Part shown: piece by piece, positions 36,959 through 46,770 of the stretch
How positions within the stretch are numbered: position 1 is the stretch's first letter
Layout: every line of letters starts with the position of its first letter
Assembly (NCBI RefSeq): GCF_008727815.1
Contig: NZ_CP044230.1
Coordinates: 976,001-1,040,000, forward strand
Origin: Streptococcus sp. LPB0220
GTDB lineage: Bacteria; Bacillota; Bacilli; Lactobacillales; Streptococcaceae
DNA length: 64,000 nucleotides
Direction of reading: 5' to 3'
Notes under the pieces: model-generated
Database searches by the model: none
The model's input: only the letters and a program-made list of their open reading frames with translations
What the model was told of the DNA's origin: nothing
Position numbers and translations under genes: made by a program

Positions 36959-36994
36959 ACTAAACAAGACATTGAACAAAGGAGAAAGTCAAAC

Positions 36995-37048
36995 ATGAAA
37001 ACAGCTAAGTTTATTCAATTTGCTTTGTTGTTGAGGTATAAGGGCTAG
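36995..37048 (+). CDS. leu leader peptide (17 aa, three consecutive Leu)
   Basis: ATG at 36995, stop at 37046-37048, encoding MKTAKFIQFALLLRYKG. Three adjacent TTG leucine codons sit near the end, as in leucine attenuators: ribosome stalling at these codons under leucine shortage would prevent the downstream terminator from forming. AAAGGAG lies upstream. Too short to be found by length alone, but position and Leu run make the role clear. Confidence 0.85.
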   Translation: MKTAKFIQFALLLRYKG

Positions 37049-37086
37049 TGCAGAAGCATTAGTCCTGTTTGGCTTACCAAGCGGGC

Positions 37087-37130
37087 AAAAACATCTCGCT
37101 TGGTTGACCGAGTGAGATGTTTTTCTTTAT
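37087..37130 (+). terminator. leu attenuator terminator
   Basis: A 17-bp stem (37087-37103 with 37108-37124, two G-U pairs) with a 4-base loop and T-rich tail, between the leader peptide and leuA. Confidence 0.88.
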
Positions 37131-37158
37131 ATCCACTACATAGAAATGAGGAGACCCT

Positions 37159-38721
37159 ATGCGTAAAGTTGAATTTTTAGATACCAGCCTTCGGGATGGC
37201 GAACAGACTCCAGGAGTTAATTTCTCTATCAAAGAAAAGATTGCCATTGCTAAACAATTGGAAAAGTGGGGTATTTCTGCTATTGAAGCAGGTTTTCCTG
37301 CAGCTAGTCCGGACTCCTTCACTGCTGTTCAAGAGATTGCCAAGGTCTTGACCAAGACAGCCGTGACAGGCTTGGCCCGTTCTGTCAAATCAGATATTGA
37401 TGCTTGTTATGAAGCCTTGAAGGATGCTAAGTATCCGCAAGTTCACGTCTTTATCGCAACCAGTCCCATTCACCGGGAGTTTAAACTCAACAAAACCAAG
37501 GAAGAAATCCTTGAAACAATCAAAGAGCACGTTTCTTACGCTCGCTCAAAATTTGAGATTGTAGAGTTCTCTCCCGAAGATGCGACCCGGACAGAATTGG
37601 ATTTCCTCTTGCAAGTTGTCCAAACTGCAGTCGATGCTGGTGCTAGCTACATCAATATTCCTGATACAGTCGGTTTCACGACACCAGCAGAGTACGGAGC
37701 CATTTTCAAATACTTGATCGACCATGTCAAGACAGACCGCGAGATTATCTATTCCCCTCATTGCCATGATGACCTAGGTATGGCCGTGGCGAATAGCCTC
37801 GCTGCTGTTAAAAATGGTGCCCGTCGTGTCGAAGGAACCATTAATGGGATCGGGGAGCGGGCCGGCAATGCGGCACTTGAAGAAGTAGCGGTTGCTCTCA
37901 ATATCCGTGAAGACTATTTCCAAGTTGAAAGTCCGATCGTCCTTAATGAAACCATCAACACTTCTGAGTTGCTCTCTCGTTACTCTGGGATTCCAATTCC
38001 TAAAAACAAGGCGGTTGTTGGTGGCAATGCCTTCTCACACGAGTCTGGTATTCACCAAGACGGGGTTCTTAAAAATCCTCTTACTTATGAAATCATCACC
38101 CCTGAGCTGGTGGGTGTCAAGAGCAATAGCCTCCCTCTTGGAAAATTGTCTGGTCGCCATGCCTTTGTCGAAAAACTGCATGAGTTGGGACTGGAATTTA
38201 CAGAAGAGGACATCAAGCCGTTGTTTGCTAAGTTCAAATCTCTGGCAGACAAGAAACACGAGATCACAGATGCCGATATCCGCGCCCTTGTTGCCGGTAC
38301 AGCAGTGGAAAATCCAGAAGGATTCCAATTTAATGATCTTCGCTTAACCACCAATGCAGACGAAACGATTACAGCAGCGGTTAGCCTCCGCAATGAAGAA
38401 GGGGAAGTACTTGAATTCCTTGCCAATGGTCAAGGGTCGGTTGAAGCGATCTTTAATGCGATTGATAAATTCTTCAACCAAACTGTTCGCTTGACCTCAT
38501 ACAATATCGATGCAGTGACAGATGGGATCGATGCTCAAGCCCGTGTCTTGGTATCCGTGGAAAATGTCGATACCGATACGATTTTCAATGCCTCTGGTTT
38601 GGACTTCGACGTATTGAAAGCTTCTGCCATCGCTTATATCAATGCCAACACGCTGGTTCAAAAAGAGAATGCGGGTGAGATGGGACGAGCTGTCTCCTAC
38701 CGTGATCTTCCACAAGCCTAA
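37159..38721 (+). CDS. leuA: 2-isopropylmalate synthase
   Basis: Condenses acetyl-CoA with 2-oxoisovalerate, the first committed step of leucine synthesis. 520 residues: TIM-barrel domain with [18 protein letters not shown] (metal Asp and catalytic Arg) and [12 protein letters not shown] (metal His pair), then a C-terminal regulatory domain ending in SYRDLPQA where leucine feedback acts. RBS GAGGAGACCCT. First gene of leuABCD, controlled by the attenuator and probably CodY. Confidence 0.97.
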   Translation: MRKVEFLDTSLRDGEQTPGVNFSIKEKIAIAKQLEKWGISAIEAGFPAASPDSFTAVQEIAKVLTKTAVTGLARSVKSDIDACYEALKDAKYPQVHVFIATSPIHREFKLNKTKEEILETIKEHVSYARSKFEIVEFSPEDATRTELDFLLQVVQTAVDAGASYINIPDTVGFTTPAEYGAIFKYLIDHVKTDREIIYSPHCHDDLGMAVANSLAAVKNGARRVEGTINGIGERAGNAALEEVAVALNIREDYFQVESPIVLNETINTSELLSRYSGIPIPKNKAVVGGNAFSHESGIHQDGVLKNPLTYEIITPELVGVKSNSLPLGKLSGRHAFVEKLHELGLEFTEEDIKPLFAKFKSLADKKHEITDADIRALVAGTAVENPEGFQFNDLRLTTNADETITAAVSLRNEEGEVLEFLANGQGSVEAIFNAIDKFFNQTVRLTSYNIDAVTDGIDAQARVLVSVENVDTDTIFNASGLDFDVLKASAIAYINANTLVQKENAGEMGRAVSYRDLPQA

Positions 38722-38733
38722 GAGGAACTGAAC

Positions 38734-39771
38734 ATGACAAAGAAAATTGTAACACTTGCAGGAGATGGGATTGGCCCTGAGATCATGGCAGCTGGACTAG
38801 AGGTCCTCGCAGCCGTTGCTCCCAAAATTGGCTTTGATTATAGTCTAGAAGACAAACCTTTTGGGGGTGCTGGGATTGATGCCGCTGGTCACCCACTTCC
38901 CCAAGATACTCTCAAAGTAGCTAAAGGAGCGGATGCTATTCTTCTCGCAGCCATCGGGAGTCCGGAATATGACAATGCTCCTGTTCGTCCAGAACAAGGC
39001 CTGCTCGCTATTCGTAAGGAATTAAATCTCTTTGCCAATATTCGTCCTGTACGGATTTTTGACGCCTTGAAACACTTGTCTCCTTTGAAGCCAGAGCGTA
39101 TCGAGGGTGTTGACTTTGTGGTCGTGCGTGAATTGACAGGTGGGATTTACTTTGGAGAGCATATCTTGAAAGAAGATACAGCGCGCGATATCAATGATTA
39201 CAGTGCAGAAGAAATCCGTCGGATTATGCGCCAAGCCTTCAAGATCGCGCAAGGACGTGGTAAGAAAGTGACCAGTATCGATAAGCAAAATGTCCTTGCA
39301 ACTTCTAAATTGTGGCGCCAAGTGGCAGAAGAAGTGGCTAAAGAATTTCCAGATGTGACCTTAGAGCACCAGCTTGTCGATAGTGCGGCCATGATCATGA
39401 TTACCAATCCAGCCCGCTTTGATGTTGTAGTGACAGAGAATCTATTCGGAGATATCTTATCTGATGAATCCAGCGTCCTTCCAGGAACACTAGGCGTGAT
39501 GCCATCTGCTAGTCATTCTGACCAAGGACCAAGTATGTACGAACCGATTCATGGTTCAGCACCTGATATTGCAGGTCAAGGCATTGCCAATCCGATTTCC
39601 ATGATTCTGTCCGTTGCCATGATGCTCCGAGACAGTTTTGGAGAAACAGCAGGTGCAGAAATGATCGAAGAAGCTGTCAATCAAACCTTGAATCAAGGAA
39701 TCTTGACGCGAGATCTAGGTGGTCAGGCTTCTACTGCTGAGATGACTGCAGCCATTATTGGGAATCTCTAA
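38734..39771 (+). CDS. leuB: 3-isopropylmalate dehydrogenase
   Basis: Oxidative decarboxylation of 3-isopropylmalate with NAD. 345 residues. Signatures: TLAGDGIGPEIM, the substrate motif VVRELTGGIYFGE, and NLFGDILSDESSVLPGTLGVMPSAS. Separated from leuA by 12 bases and followed by a small DUF1294 gene one base after its stop. Confidence 0.97.
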   Translation: MTKKIVTLAGDGIGPEIMAAGLEVLAAVAPKIGFDYSLEDKPFGGAGIDAAGHPLPQDTLKVAKGADAILLAAIGSPEYDNAPVRPEQGLLAIRKELNLFANIRPVRIFDALKHLSPLKPERIEGVDFVVVRELTGGIYFGEHILKEDTARDINDYSAEEIRRIMRQAFKIAQGRGKKVTSIDKQNVLATSKLWRQVAEEVAKEFPDVTLEHQLVDSAAMIMITNPARFDVVVTENLFGDILSDESSVLPGTLGVMPSASHSDQGPSMYEPIHGSAPDIAGQGIANPISMILSVAMMLRDSFGETAGAEMIEEAVNQTLNQGILTRDLGGQASTAEMTAAIIGNL

Positions 39772-39772
39772 G

Positions 39773-40051
39773 ATGACTTGGAGAGATCGCTGTTTAGTTC
39801 TTATTGCTATTTGGAATAGTATCGTATTTCTGACCTATGGTTTAGATAAACGAAAAGCTATCCAAAACAGGTGGCGGATTCCTGAAAAGGTCCTGTTACT
39901 TGAGAGCTGGCTGCTTGGTGGATTTGGAGCTCTACTAGGTGGATATCTTTTTCACCACAAGGTGCGGAAATGGTATTTTCAAGCCACCTGGTGGGGCAGT
40001 AGCCTTCTTTTAGCAGGTGTCCTCTTTCTAATCCTTCAATGGATTTCCTAA
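39773..40051 (+). CDS. DUF1294 membrane protein within the leu operon
   Basis: 92 residues with about three transmembrane segments (10-27, 45-63, 70-90). The YGLDKRKAIQNRWRIPEKVLL and LLGGFGALLGGYLFHHK segments are typical of DUF1294. It starts one base after the leuB stop and ends about 25 bases before leuC. Function unknown; its place between leuB and leuC implies co-expression with leucine synthesis, not necessarily a shared role. Confidence 0.88.
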   Translation: MTWRDRCLVLIAIWNSIVFLTYGLDKRKAIQNRWRIPEKVLLLESWLLGGFGALLGGYLFHHKVRKWYFQATWWGSSLLLAGVLFLILQWIS

Positions 40052-40075
40052 CAAGAAGATAAATGGAGAAAGACG

Positions 40076-41458
40076 ATGAGTGGAAAATCTATCTTTGATA
40101 AACTTTGGGACCGCCACGTGATTACAGGAGTGGAAGGGCAACCCCAACTCATGTATGTGGACCAACACTACATCCACGAAGTGACGAGTCCGCAAGCCTT
40201 TCAAGGATTACGGGATGCAGGACGCAAGGTTCGACGACCCGATTTAACCTTTGGAACCTTTGATCACAATGTTCCAACGGTCAATATTTTTGATATTCGA
40301 GATGTGATTTCAAAAGCCCAGATTGATAAATTAGCTGAGAATGTGGTGGACTTTGGGATTGATCATGCTGCCCATGGTTCTGCTAAGCAAGGAATCGTTC
40401 ATATGGTGGGCCCTGAAACCGGTCGGACCCAGCCTGGAAAATTTATTGTCTGTGGAGATAGTCATACCGCCACCCACGGTGCCTTTGGAGCCATTGCCTT
40501 TGGGATTGGAACCAGTGAAGTGGAGCATGTCTTTGCTACCCAAACCATCTGGCAAGTCAAACCAAAGAAAATGTTGGTTGAATTCACCGGAACCCCACAA
40601 AAAGGGATCTATTCAAAGGATTACATCCTAGCTTTGATAGCGCGCTACGGTGTTGCTTGTGGAGTTGGCTATGTCGTAGAATATCGGGGTGAAGCAATTG
40701 ATCGCTTGACCATGGAAGAACGCATGACCATCTGTAACATGTCAATCGAGTTCGGGTCCAAAATGGGGATCATGAATCCAGATGAGACGACTTTTGACTA
40801 CCTCCGGGGACGCGAATGTGTGCCAGATGATTTTGAGGCCGCAGTAGCTGATTGGAAGACTATAGTCAGTGATGACGATGCCGTTTATGATAAGGTCATC
40901 CGTATGGATGTATCTGATCTTGCTCCGATGGTGACTTGGGGGACCAATCCTTCTATGGGAGTGGACTTTGAGACTCCATTTCCAGAGATTCGGGACATGA
41001 ATGATGAACGGGCTTATCATTATATGGATCTTGAACCTGGCCAAAAACCAGCAGACATTGAATTAGGCTATATCTTTATCGGTTCTTGTACCAATGCGCG
41101 TCTCAGCGATTTGGAGTTGGCAGCCAAGTTTGTGAAAGGCAAAAAAATTGCGCCAAACTTAACTGCTATTGTGGTACCTGGCTCTCGTCCAGTTAAGCAA
41201 GCCGCTGAAAAATTAGGCTTAGACAAGATCTTCATGGATGCGGGCTTTGAATGGCGTGATCCAGGATGCTCCATGTGTCTAGGAATGAACCCAGACAAGG
41301 TTCCAGATGGCGTCCACTGTGCTTCTACTAGCAACCGGAACTTTGAAGATCGTCAAGGATTTGGGGCTAAGACCCATCTCTGTAGCCCAGCAATGGCCGC
41401 TGCAGCAGCAATCGCTGGTCGCTTTGTCGATGTGCGCCAAATGCCAGAAGTCGAGTAA
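40076..41458 (+). CDS. leuC: 3-isopropylmalate dehydratase, large subunit
   Basis: Aconitase-family subunit carrying the [4Fe-4S] cluster that isomerises 2- to 3-isopropylmalate. 460 residues. Cluster cysteines are in GSCTNAR and [21 protein letters not shown] is the substrate loop. RBS GGAGAAAGACG. Works with LeuD, encoded 11 bases downstream. Confidence 0.97.
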   Translation: MSGKSIFDKLWDRHVITGVEGQPQLMYVDQHYIHEVTSPQAFQGLRDAGRKVRRPDLTFGTFDHNVPTVNIFDIRDVISKAQIDKLAENVVDFGIDHAAHGSAKQGIVHMVGPETGRTQPGKFIVCGDSHTATHGAFGAIAFGIGTSEVEHVFATQTIWQVKPKKMLVEFTGTPQKGIYSKDYILALIARYGVACGVGYVVEYRGEAIDRLTMEERMTICNMSIEFGSKMGIMNPDETTFDYLRGRECVPDDFEAAVADWKTIVSDDDAVYDKVIRMDVSDLAPMVTWGTNPSMGVDFETPFPEIRDMNDERAYHYMDLEPGQKPADIELGYIFIGSCTNARLSDLELAAKFVKGKKIAPNLTAIVVPGSRPVKQAAEKLGLDKIFMDAGFEWRDPGCSMCLGMNPDKVPDGVHCASTSNRNFEDRQGFGAKTHLCSPAMAAAAAIAGRFVDVRQMPEVE

Positions 41459-41469
41459 AAGGAGGAAGC

Positions 41470-42060
41470 ATGGAGAAATTTACCAGTTATACGGGAACTA
41501 CAGTTCCTTTGATGAACGATAATATTGATACTGACCAAATCCTCCCCAAGCAATTCTTAAAGTTAATTGATAAAAAAGGTTTTGGGAAATACCTCATGTA
41601 TGCTTGGCGCTATTTGGATGACCAATATACTGAGGATCCAGATTTTATCTTTAACAAGCCAGAATACCGCAAGGCGACCATTTTGATCACTGGTGACAAT
41701 TTTGGGGCTGGTTCCTCTCGGGAACACGCAGCCTGGGCTTTAGCTGATTATGGCTTTAAAGTCGTTATCGCCGGATCCTTCGGAGATATCCATTACAATA
41801 ATGAGCTCAATAATGGCATGCTGCCGATTGTCCAACCGCTAGAGGTTCGTCAAAAATTGGCAAGTTTGAAGCCGGCAGATCCAGTGACGGTAGATTTGGA
41901 AGAGCAGAAGATCCTCTCGCCTGTTGGAGAGTTTCGCTTTGAGATCGATCAAGATTGGAAGCACAAATTGCTCAACGGGTTGGATGATATCGGGATTACA
42001 CTTCAGTATGAAGACTTGATCGCAGCTTATGAGAAGAACAGGCCAGCTTACTGGCAATGA
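41470..42060 (+). CDS. leuD: 3-isopropylmalate dehydratase, small subunit
   Basis: Swivelling small subunit of isopropylmalate isomerase. 196 residues. [13 protein letters not shown] near the start and [14 protein letters not shown] (active-site loop) are diagnostic. RBS AAAAGGAGGAAGC. Last gene of the leu operon; the next gene has its own promoter. Confidence 0.97.
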   Translation: MEKFTSYTGTTVPLMNDNIDTDQILPKQFLKLIDKKGFGKYLMYAWRYLDDQYTEDPDFIFNKPEYRKATILITGDNFGAGSSREHAAWALADYGFKVVIAGSFGDIHYNNELNNGMLPIVQPLEVRQKLASLKPADPVTVDLEEQKILSPVGEFRFEIDQDWKHKLLNGLDDIGITLQYEDLIAAYEKNRPAYWQ

Positions 42061-42082
42061 TAAAATTGTATACTGAATTACG

Positions 42083-42128
42083 AATTTTCTGAAAATATAT
42101 TGAATTTGAGACTGTTTTTTGATACAAT
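42083..42128 (+). promoter_or_regulatory. CodY box and promoter of the Sua5-like gene
   Basis: AATTTTCTGAAAATA (42083-42097) matches the CodY consensus at 14 of 15 positions. TTGAAT (42100-42105), 17 bases, TACAAT (42123-42128) form the promoter just downstream of it. Confidence 0.8.
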
Positions 42129-42158
42129 ACTAAAAAGAATAGAAAAGGAAAGAGACTT

Positions 42159-42944
42159 ATGACAAAACACATTCAATGGGACGGACAACTTTCACAAGAA
42201 GGATTTGATATTTTGAAAGGAGAGGGTGGCTGTATCGTCTGCCCTACAAAAGTTGGCTACATCATCATGACCAGCGACAAGGCTGGATTGGAACGGAAGT
42301 TCGAAGCCAAAGAACGCAACCGTAACAAACCTGGTGTGGTTCTTTGTGGAAGCATGGATGAACTTCGTGCCCTTGCGCAATTGAATCCTGAAATTGAAGC
42401 CTTCTACCAAAAACATTGGGATGAAGATATTTTGCTTGGTTGTATCCTTCCATGGCGCGAAGATGCTTATGCAAAATTGCAGGCTTTCGGAGATGGACGT
42501 GAAGAACTCATGACAGACGTTCGTGGTACTAGCTGTTTTGTCATCAAATTTGGTAAAGCTGGTGAGCAAATCGCCAAAGAAATGTGGGAAAAAGAAGGTA
42601 AGATGGTTTACGCCTCTTCAGCTAACCCATCCGGTAAAGGGAACCGCGGGAAGGTCGAAGGAATCGGTGAGCGGATCGAAGGTGCCGTGGACTTGGTTAT
42701 CGAAGCTGATGATTATGTAGCTTCTATCCAACCAGATAAGACCATTGAAACGCGCTATGAACAAGGTGTGATGGTTTCTATGGTGGATGCAGAAGGTAAA
42801 CTGATCCCAGAACAAGGAGCAGGTAGCCGTTCTGTCAATACTTGTCCAGTCGTCATCCGTAAAGGATTGGATATCGATAAGATCATGATGCACTTATCCG
42901 ATCATTTCAACTCTTGGAACTACCGCCAAGGAGAATACTATTAA
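42159..42944 (+). CDS. Divergent Sua5/YciO/YrdC family protein
   Basis: 261 residues with the YrdC fold: ILKGEGGCIVCPTKVGYI at the N terminus and YASSANPSGKGNRGKVEGIG at about residue 150. True threonylcarbamoyl-AMP synthases have a PTDTVYGL motif and a KR..KP nucleotide-binding loop; here these read PTKVGYII and KERNRNKPG, so the activity is uncertain and it may be a paralog with another role. Its CodY box and position after leuD suggest starvation-linked expression. RBS AAAGGAAAGAG. A terminator follows. Confidence 0.8.
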   Translation: MTKHIQWDGQLSQEGFDILKGEGGCIVCPTKVGYIIMTSDKAGLERKFEAKERNRNKPGVVLCGSMDELRALAQLNPEIEAFYQKHWDEDILLGCILPWREDAYAKLQAFGDGREELMTDVRGTSCFVIKFGKAGEQIAKEMWEKEGKMVYASSANPSGKGNRGKVEGIGERIEGAVDLVIEADDYVASIQPDKTIETRYEQGVMVSMVDAEGKLIPEQGAGSRSVNTCPVVIRKGLDIDKIMMHLSDHFNSWNYRQGEYY

Positions 42945-42951
42945 GAAACAG

Positions 42952-42981
42952 AAAAAAGCATTCCATTTGGGATGCTTTTTT
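42952..42981 (+). terminator. Terminator after the Sua5-like gene
   Basis: aaaaaagcattcc/ggatgctttttt stem with one bulge. Confidence 0.85.
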
Positions 42982-43042
42982 GTGAAAGGATAAAAGATGG
43001 TATAATAGAGACAAACGATGTTCCAATAGAAAGGGAATTGGT

Positions 43043-43408
43043 ATGATCTCCAGAAAAGCATTTATCGATAAAGTAAATCAGGAAGGTTTTTCCTTCAACA
43101 TCCAAATCCCATGGTGGTGGTATAAAGACTTCAAGTTATTGGTTTGGAAAAAAAGGCTCTCTGAGGAGCAACTCTATCAGCTGTTTCTTTCACTTTGTAG
43201 GGAGATAGAAGGCCGGAGAATGCAAGCTCTAGAGGACGAGAGGAAGTATCAGACTGGATTTTATGTAGGTGCATGCAATGGTCGCGAGTTTCGCTTTGAG
43301 TTTGTATTCAAAAAGAATCAAGTACTAAGAGTTTATAATCTATTTGAGACAGTCAATGGTCGGAAGAAACTAACCTTGATGGATCTGCTTGATTACATTA
43401 TGGATTGA
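43043..43408 (+). CDS. Unknown protein, first of a tandem paralog pair
   Basis: A 121-residue soluble basic protein. It shares most of its layout with the next gene: MISR-x-x-F-x-x-x-(V/I)NQEGFSF at the start, then SEEQLYQLF, and a C-terminal NGREFRFEFVFKKNQVLRVYNLFETVNGR. An extra WWWYKDF cluster is specific to this copy. TGGTATAAT lies about 35 bases before the ATG. No family recognised. Confidence 0.65.
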   Translation: MISRKAFIDKVNQEGFSFNIQIPWWWYKDFKLLVWKKRLSEEQLYQLFLSLCREIEGRRMQALEDERKYQTGFYVGACNGREFRFEFVFKKNQVLRVYNLFETVNGRKKLTLMDLLDYIMD

Positions 43409-43464
43409 CGATGTATAGAAACAATAAGGGTTCACTATAGATTGATAAAAGAAGGAGTGGTTCT

Positions 43465-43875
43465 ATGATTTCAAGAGATGAATTTTTAGAAAGAATCAAT
43501 CAGGAGGGATTTTCATTTAGCATTGAAATCCCGCGCAGAAATTTTTCGGATTTTAAATCATTGGTTCGGAGAAGAAGAATTTCAGAAGAAGACCTCTATC
43601 AGCTGTTTTATAACTATTGTCAAGAACTAGAAAACTGTTTGAAAGAAGCAGGGGAGAAACGACGCTTGCTCTTCAATAAGTTTCCAGTTAGCCCCGTTCA
43701 TGATAAATATAAAACGAAATTTGATACAGTGGCACCCAATGGACGCCAATTTCGCTTTGAGTTTGTCTTTAGCAATGACAATCGTTTAAAAGTTTATCAC
43801 ATGATCGAAACTGTTAATGGTCGTAGGAAAAAAACTCCTATGGAAATACTGATGGACCTAGTCGATGCTTTATAA
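43465..43875 (+). CDS. Unknown protein, second of a tandem paralog pair
   Basis: 136 residues, clearly paralogous to the product of 43043-43408: MISRDEFLERINQEGFSFSIEIP, SEEDLYQLFYNYCQELE, then NGRQFRFEFVFSNDNRLKVYHMIETVNGR. It has about 15 more residues in the middle (RLLFNKFPVSPVHDKYKTK). RBS GAAGGAGTGGTT. The pair arose by local duplication. Function unknown. Confidence 0.65.
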   Translation: MISRDEFLERINQEGFSFSIEIPRRNFSDFKSLVRRRRISEEDLYQLFYNYCQELENCLKEAGEKRRLLFNKFPVSPVHDKYKTKFDTVAPNGRQFRFEFVFSNDNRLKVYHMIETVNGRRKKTPMEILMDLVDAL

Positions 43876-43912
43876 TGAGGATCTGTTCAAAAGTATAAGG
43901 GGGATCAAATCA

Positions 43913-43942
43913 AAAAAACTAGAGCGCAGGCTCTAGTTTTTT
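43913..43942. terminator. Bidirectional terminator between the paralog pair and plsY
   Basis: A 13-bp stem (43913-43925 with 43930-43942) with A/T ends, between convergent genes and overlapping the last codons of plsY. Confidence 0.9.
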
Positions 43943-44577
43943 GGTTGTTGATGGGTGATGTTCTTCCCCCAAGGGATGAGATTTTCTTTTTTCTCTTTGA
44001 TCCGTTGGATATTGTCTTTGTGACGAAAAATGATCAAGGTCGCTAAGGCCAAGACAATGACTGTAAAAAGCAGGTCATAATCGTGCAAGATCCATCCAGT
44101 CAAAGGGAGAAGGAGGACAGATAGAATGGCGAGTAGCGCAACGGTAACACTCGAAAACGAGATCATACTGGTTAAATACAGGCTGGCTACAAAATACACA
44201 GCTAAAATTAGTAGTAGGATAGGCGAGAAGCCAAGTAATACACCAGCACTTGTCGCCACTGCTTTTCCCCCCTTGAATCCAGCAAAAATTGGAAAAGTGT
44301 GACCTAAAACAGCTAAGAGACCAAAGACCATCGGTGAGATCCCTTGAATTCCGAAGAAAGTCGGAAGGAGAACGGCTAAAGTCCCTTTTAAGAAATCAAT
44401 CGCAAAGACGATGATCCCAGCTTTCTTCCCTAAAATCCGAAAGGTATTGGTCGTTCCTGTATTGCCCGAGCCATGTTCCCGTAAATTAATATGGAAAAAG
44501 ATTTTCCCAATCCATAATCCCGAAGGAATGGAGCCTAATAGATAGGCTAAAATTAAAACACTTATTTCTTTTATCAT
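43933..44577 (-). CDS. plsY: Acyl-phosphate glycerol-3-phosphate acyltransferase
   Basis: Membrane enzyme that adds the first acyl chain to glycerol-3-phosphate in phospholipid synthesis. 214 residues and about five to six transmembrane segments. The three active-site loops are present: [24 protein letters not shown], and [13 protein letters not shown]. The start at 44577 (MIKEIS) matches family length; the frame is open to 44616. No clear Shine-Dalgarno precedes it, but TATAAT with an extended TG lies six bases upstream (44584-44589). Confidence 0.93.
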   Translation of the reverse strand: MIKEISVLILAYLLGSIPSGLWIGKIFFHINLREHGSGNTGTTNTFRILGKKAGIIVFAIDFLKGTLAVLLPTFFGIQGISPMVFGLLAVLGHTFPIFAGFKGGKAVATSAGVLLGFSPILLLILAVYFVASLYLTSMISFSSVTVALLAILSVLLLPLTGWILHDYDLLFTVIVLALATLIIFRHKDNIQRIKEKKENLIPWGKNITHQQPKN

Positions 44578-44706
44578 ACTTTCATTATAACAAAAAGCCA
44601 TCAATAGAAAAAGCAATTTTTGGAGTTCAAGTGTGACATCTGAAGAAAGTGCTCAGCCAGTATTTTATACTGAGATATAGAAATCTCCATATAAAGAGAA
44701 AAAATT

Positions 44707-44735
44707 TTGCAAAATTTCCTAAAAAACTGTAATAT
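44707..44735 (+). promoter_or_regulatory. parE promoter
   Basis: TTGCAA (44707-44712), 17 bases, TAATAT (44730-44735), in the divergent gap between plsY and parE. Confidence 0.6.
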
Positions 44736-44764
44736 AGAAAAGATGAACAAACAGGAGGTTCCTT

Positions 44765-46714
44765 GTGGCAAAAAAGGAAATCAATATTAATAATTATAAT
44801 GACGATGCCATTCAGGTACTAGAAGGGTTGGATGCAGTCCGTAAACGTCCAGGAATGTATATCGGATCGACCGATGGAAACGGCTTGCATCACATGGTCT
44901 GGGAGATCGTTGACAATGCGGTCGATGAAGCCTTGTCTGGCTTTGGCTCACAAATCGATGTCACGATTAATAAAGATGGTTCTCTATCGGTAGAAGACCA
45001 GGGACGTGGAATGCCGACAGGAATGCATGCTATGGGCAAACCAACCGTTGAAGTGATTTTTACGGTCCTCCACGCCGGAGGGAAGTTTGGCCAAGGAGGT
45101 TATAAGACATCTGGAGGTCTTCACGGAGTAGGATCTTCTGTCGTCAATGCCCTTTCTAGTTGGCTTGAGGTAGAAATTACCCGTGATGGAGCTGTCTACA
45201 AGCAACGCTTTGAAGATGGCGGGAAGCCTGTCACTACTCTTGAGAAGATAGGAACGGCTCCCAAGTCTAAGACAGGGACCAAGGTCACCTTCATGCCGGA
45301 TCCAACCATCTTTTCAACGACGGATTTCAAATTTAATACCATTGCGGAACGGATCAAAGAATCAGCCTTCTTGCTTAAGGACGTGACGCTGACGCTGACC
45401 GACCTCCGTAAAGAAGAAGACAACCATGTGGCCTTCCACTATGAAAATGGTGTCCAAGATTTTGTAGAGTACTTGAACGAAGATAAGGAAACTTTGACAC
45501 CTGTTCTCTACTTTAGTGGAGAATCAGATGGTTTTCAGGTAGAAGTAGCCATGCAATACAATGATGGTTACTCAGATAATATCTTGTCCTTCGTAAATAA
45601 TGTCCGCACCAAAGATGGGGGAACCCACGAGACAGGTCTGAAGACAGCCATTACCAAGGCCATGAACGACTATGCAAGAAAGACAGGACTTCTCAAGGAA
45701 AAAGACAAAAATCTAGAAGGATCAGACTACCGCGAAGGTTTGTCTGCCGTTCTTTCAATCTTGGTCCCTGAAGCCCATTTGCAATTTGAAGGGCAAACCA
45801 AAGACAAATTAGGAAGTCCCTTGGCTCGTCCGGTAGTAGATAGCATTGTTTCTGATAAATTGACCTTCTTCCTCATGGAAAATGGGGAGTTGGCTTCTAA
45901 TCTCATTCGTAAGGCTATTAAAGCCCGGGATGCGCGTGAAGCTGCTCGAAAAGCGCGAGATGAAAGTCGAAATGGCAAGAAGAGCAAAAAAGACAAAGGA
46001 CTTTTATCTGGTAAATTGACACCAGCCCAGTCTAAAAATCCTAAGAAAAACGAACTCTATCTAGTCGAAGGAGATTCAGCCGGTGGTTCGGCTAAGCAAG
46101 GTCGAGACCGGAAATTCCAAGCGATTCTTCCCCTTCGTGGGAAGGTTCTTAATACTGAGAAGGCCAATATGAGTGATATCCTCAAAAACGAGGAAATCAA
46201 CACCATGATCTACACCATCGGTGCTGGCGTTGGGGCAGATTTCTCAGTGGAAGACGCCAACTACGATAAGATCATTATCATGACCGACGCGGATACGGAT
46301 GGTGCCCACATTCAAACCCTCCTCCTAACCTTCTTCTATCGCTATATGCGCCCTTTGGTAGAAGCAGGTCATGTCTACATTGCACTTCCTCCTCTTTATA
46401 AGATGTCGAAAGGCAAAGGCAAGATAGAAGAAGTAGCCTATGCTTGGACAGATAGCGAATTAGAAGAGTTGCGTCGGACCTTTGGCCGTGGAGCAACCCT
46501 CCAACGGTACAAAGGGTTGGGGGAAATGAATGCGGATCAGCTTTGGGAAACGACCATGAATCCAGAAACTCGTACCCTGATCCGTGTCACCATTGATGAT
46601 TTAGCGCGTGCAGAACGCCGTGTCTCCGTCCTTATGGGAGATAAGGCTGCACCACGTCGTCAATGGATTGAAGATAACGTTAAGTTTACCTTAGAAGAAA
46701 ATACAGTTTTTTAA
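44765..46714 (+). CDS. parE: DNA topoisomerase IV subunit B
   Basis: ATPase subunit of topoisomerase IV, which decatenates sister chromosomes. 649 residues. GHKL ATPase domain with EIVDNAVDEAL (Mg-binding Glu/Asn) and GLHGVGSSVVNALS; transducer domain; TOPRIM domain with LVEGDSAGGSAKQGRD, PLRGKVLN, and MTDADTDGAHI. GTG start behind AGGAGG. A putative ANT(6) gene lies between it and parC. Confidence 0.98.
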   Translation: MAKKEININNYNDDAIQVLEGLDAVRKRPGMYIGSTDGNGLHHMVWEIVDNAVDEALSGFGSQIDVTINKDGSLSVEDQGRGMPTGMHAMGKPTVEVIFTVLHAGGKFGQGGYKTSGGLHGVGSSVVNALSSWLEVEITRDGAVYKQRFEDGGKPVTTLEKIGTAPKSKTGTKVTFMPDPTIFSTTDFKFNTIAERIKESAFLLKDVTLTLTDLRKEEDNHVAFHYENGVQDFVEYLNEDKETLTPVLYFSGESDGFQVEVAMQYNDGYSDNILSFVNNVRTKDGGTHETGLKTAITKAMNDYARKTGLLKEKDKNLEGSDYREGLSAVLSILVPEAHLQFEGQTKDKLGSPLARPVVDSIVSDKLTFFLMENGELASNLIRKAIKARDAREAARKARDESRNGKKSKKDKGLLSGKLTPAQSKNPKKNELYLVEGDSAGGSAKQGRDRKFQAILPLRGKVLNTEKANMSDILKNEEINTMIYTIGAGVGADFSVEDANYDKIIIMTDADTDGAHIQTLLLTFFYRYMRPLVEAGHVYIALPPLYKMSKGKGKIEEVAYAWTDSELEELRRTFGRGATLQRYKGLGEMNADQLWETTMNPETRTLIRVTIDDLARAERRVSVLMGDKAAPRRQWIEDNVKFTLEENTVF

Positions 46715-46770
46715 TCACTTTCTACTTATAAATTAAATAAGCTGGGATGTAGAAATGGTAAGGAATCGAC

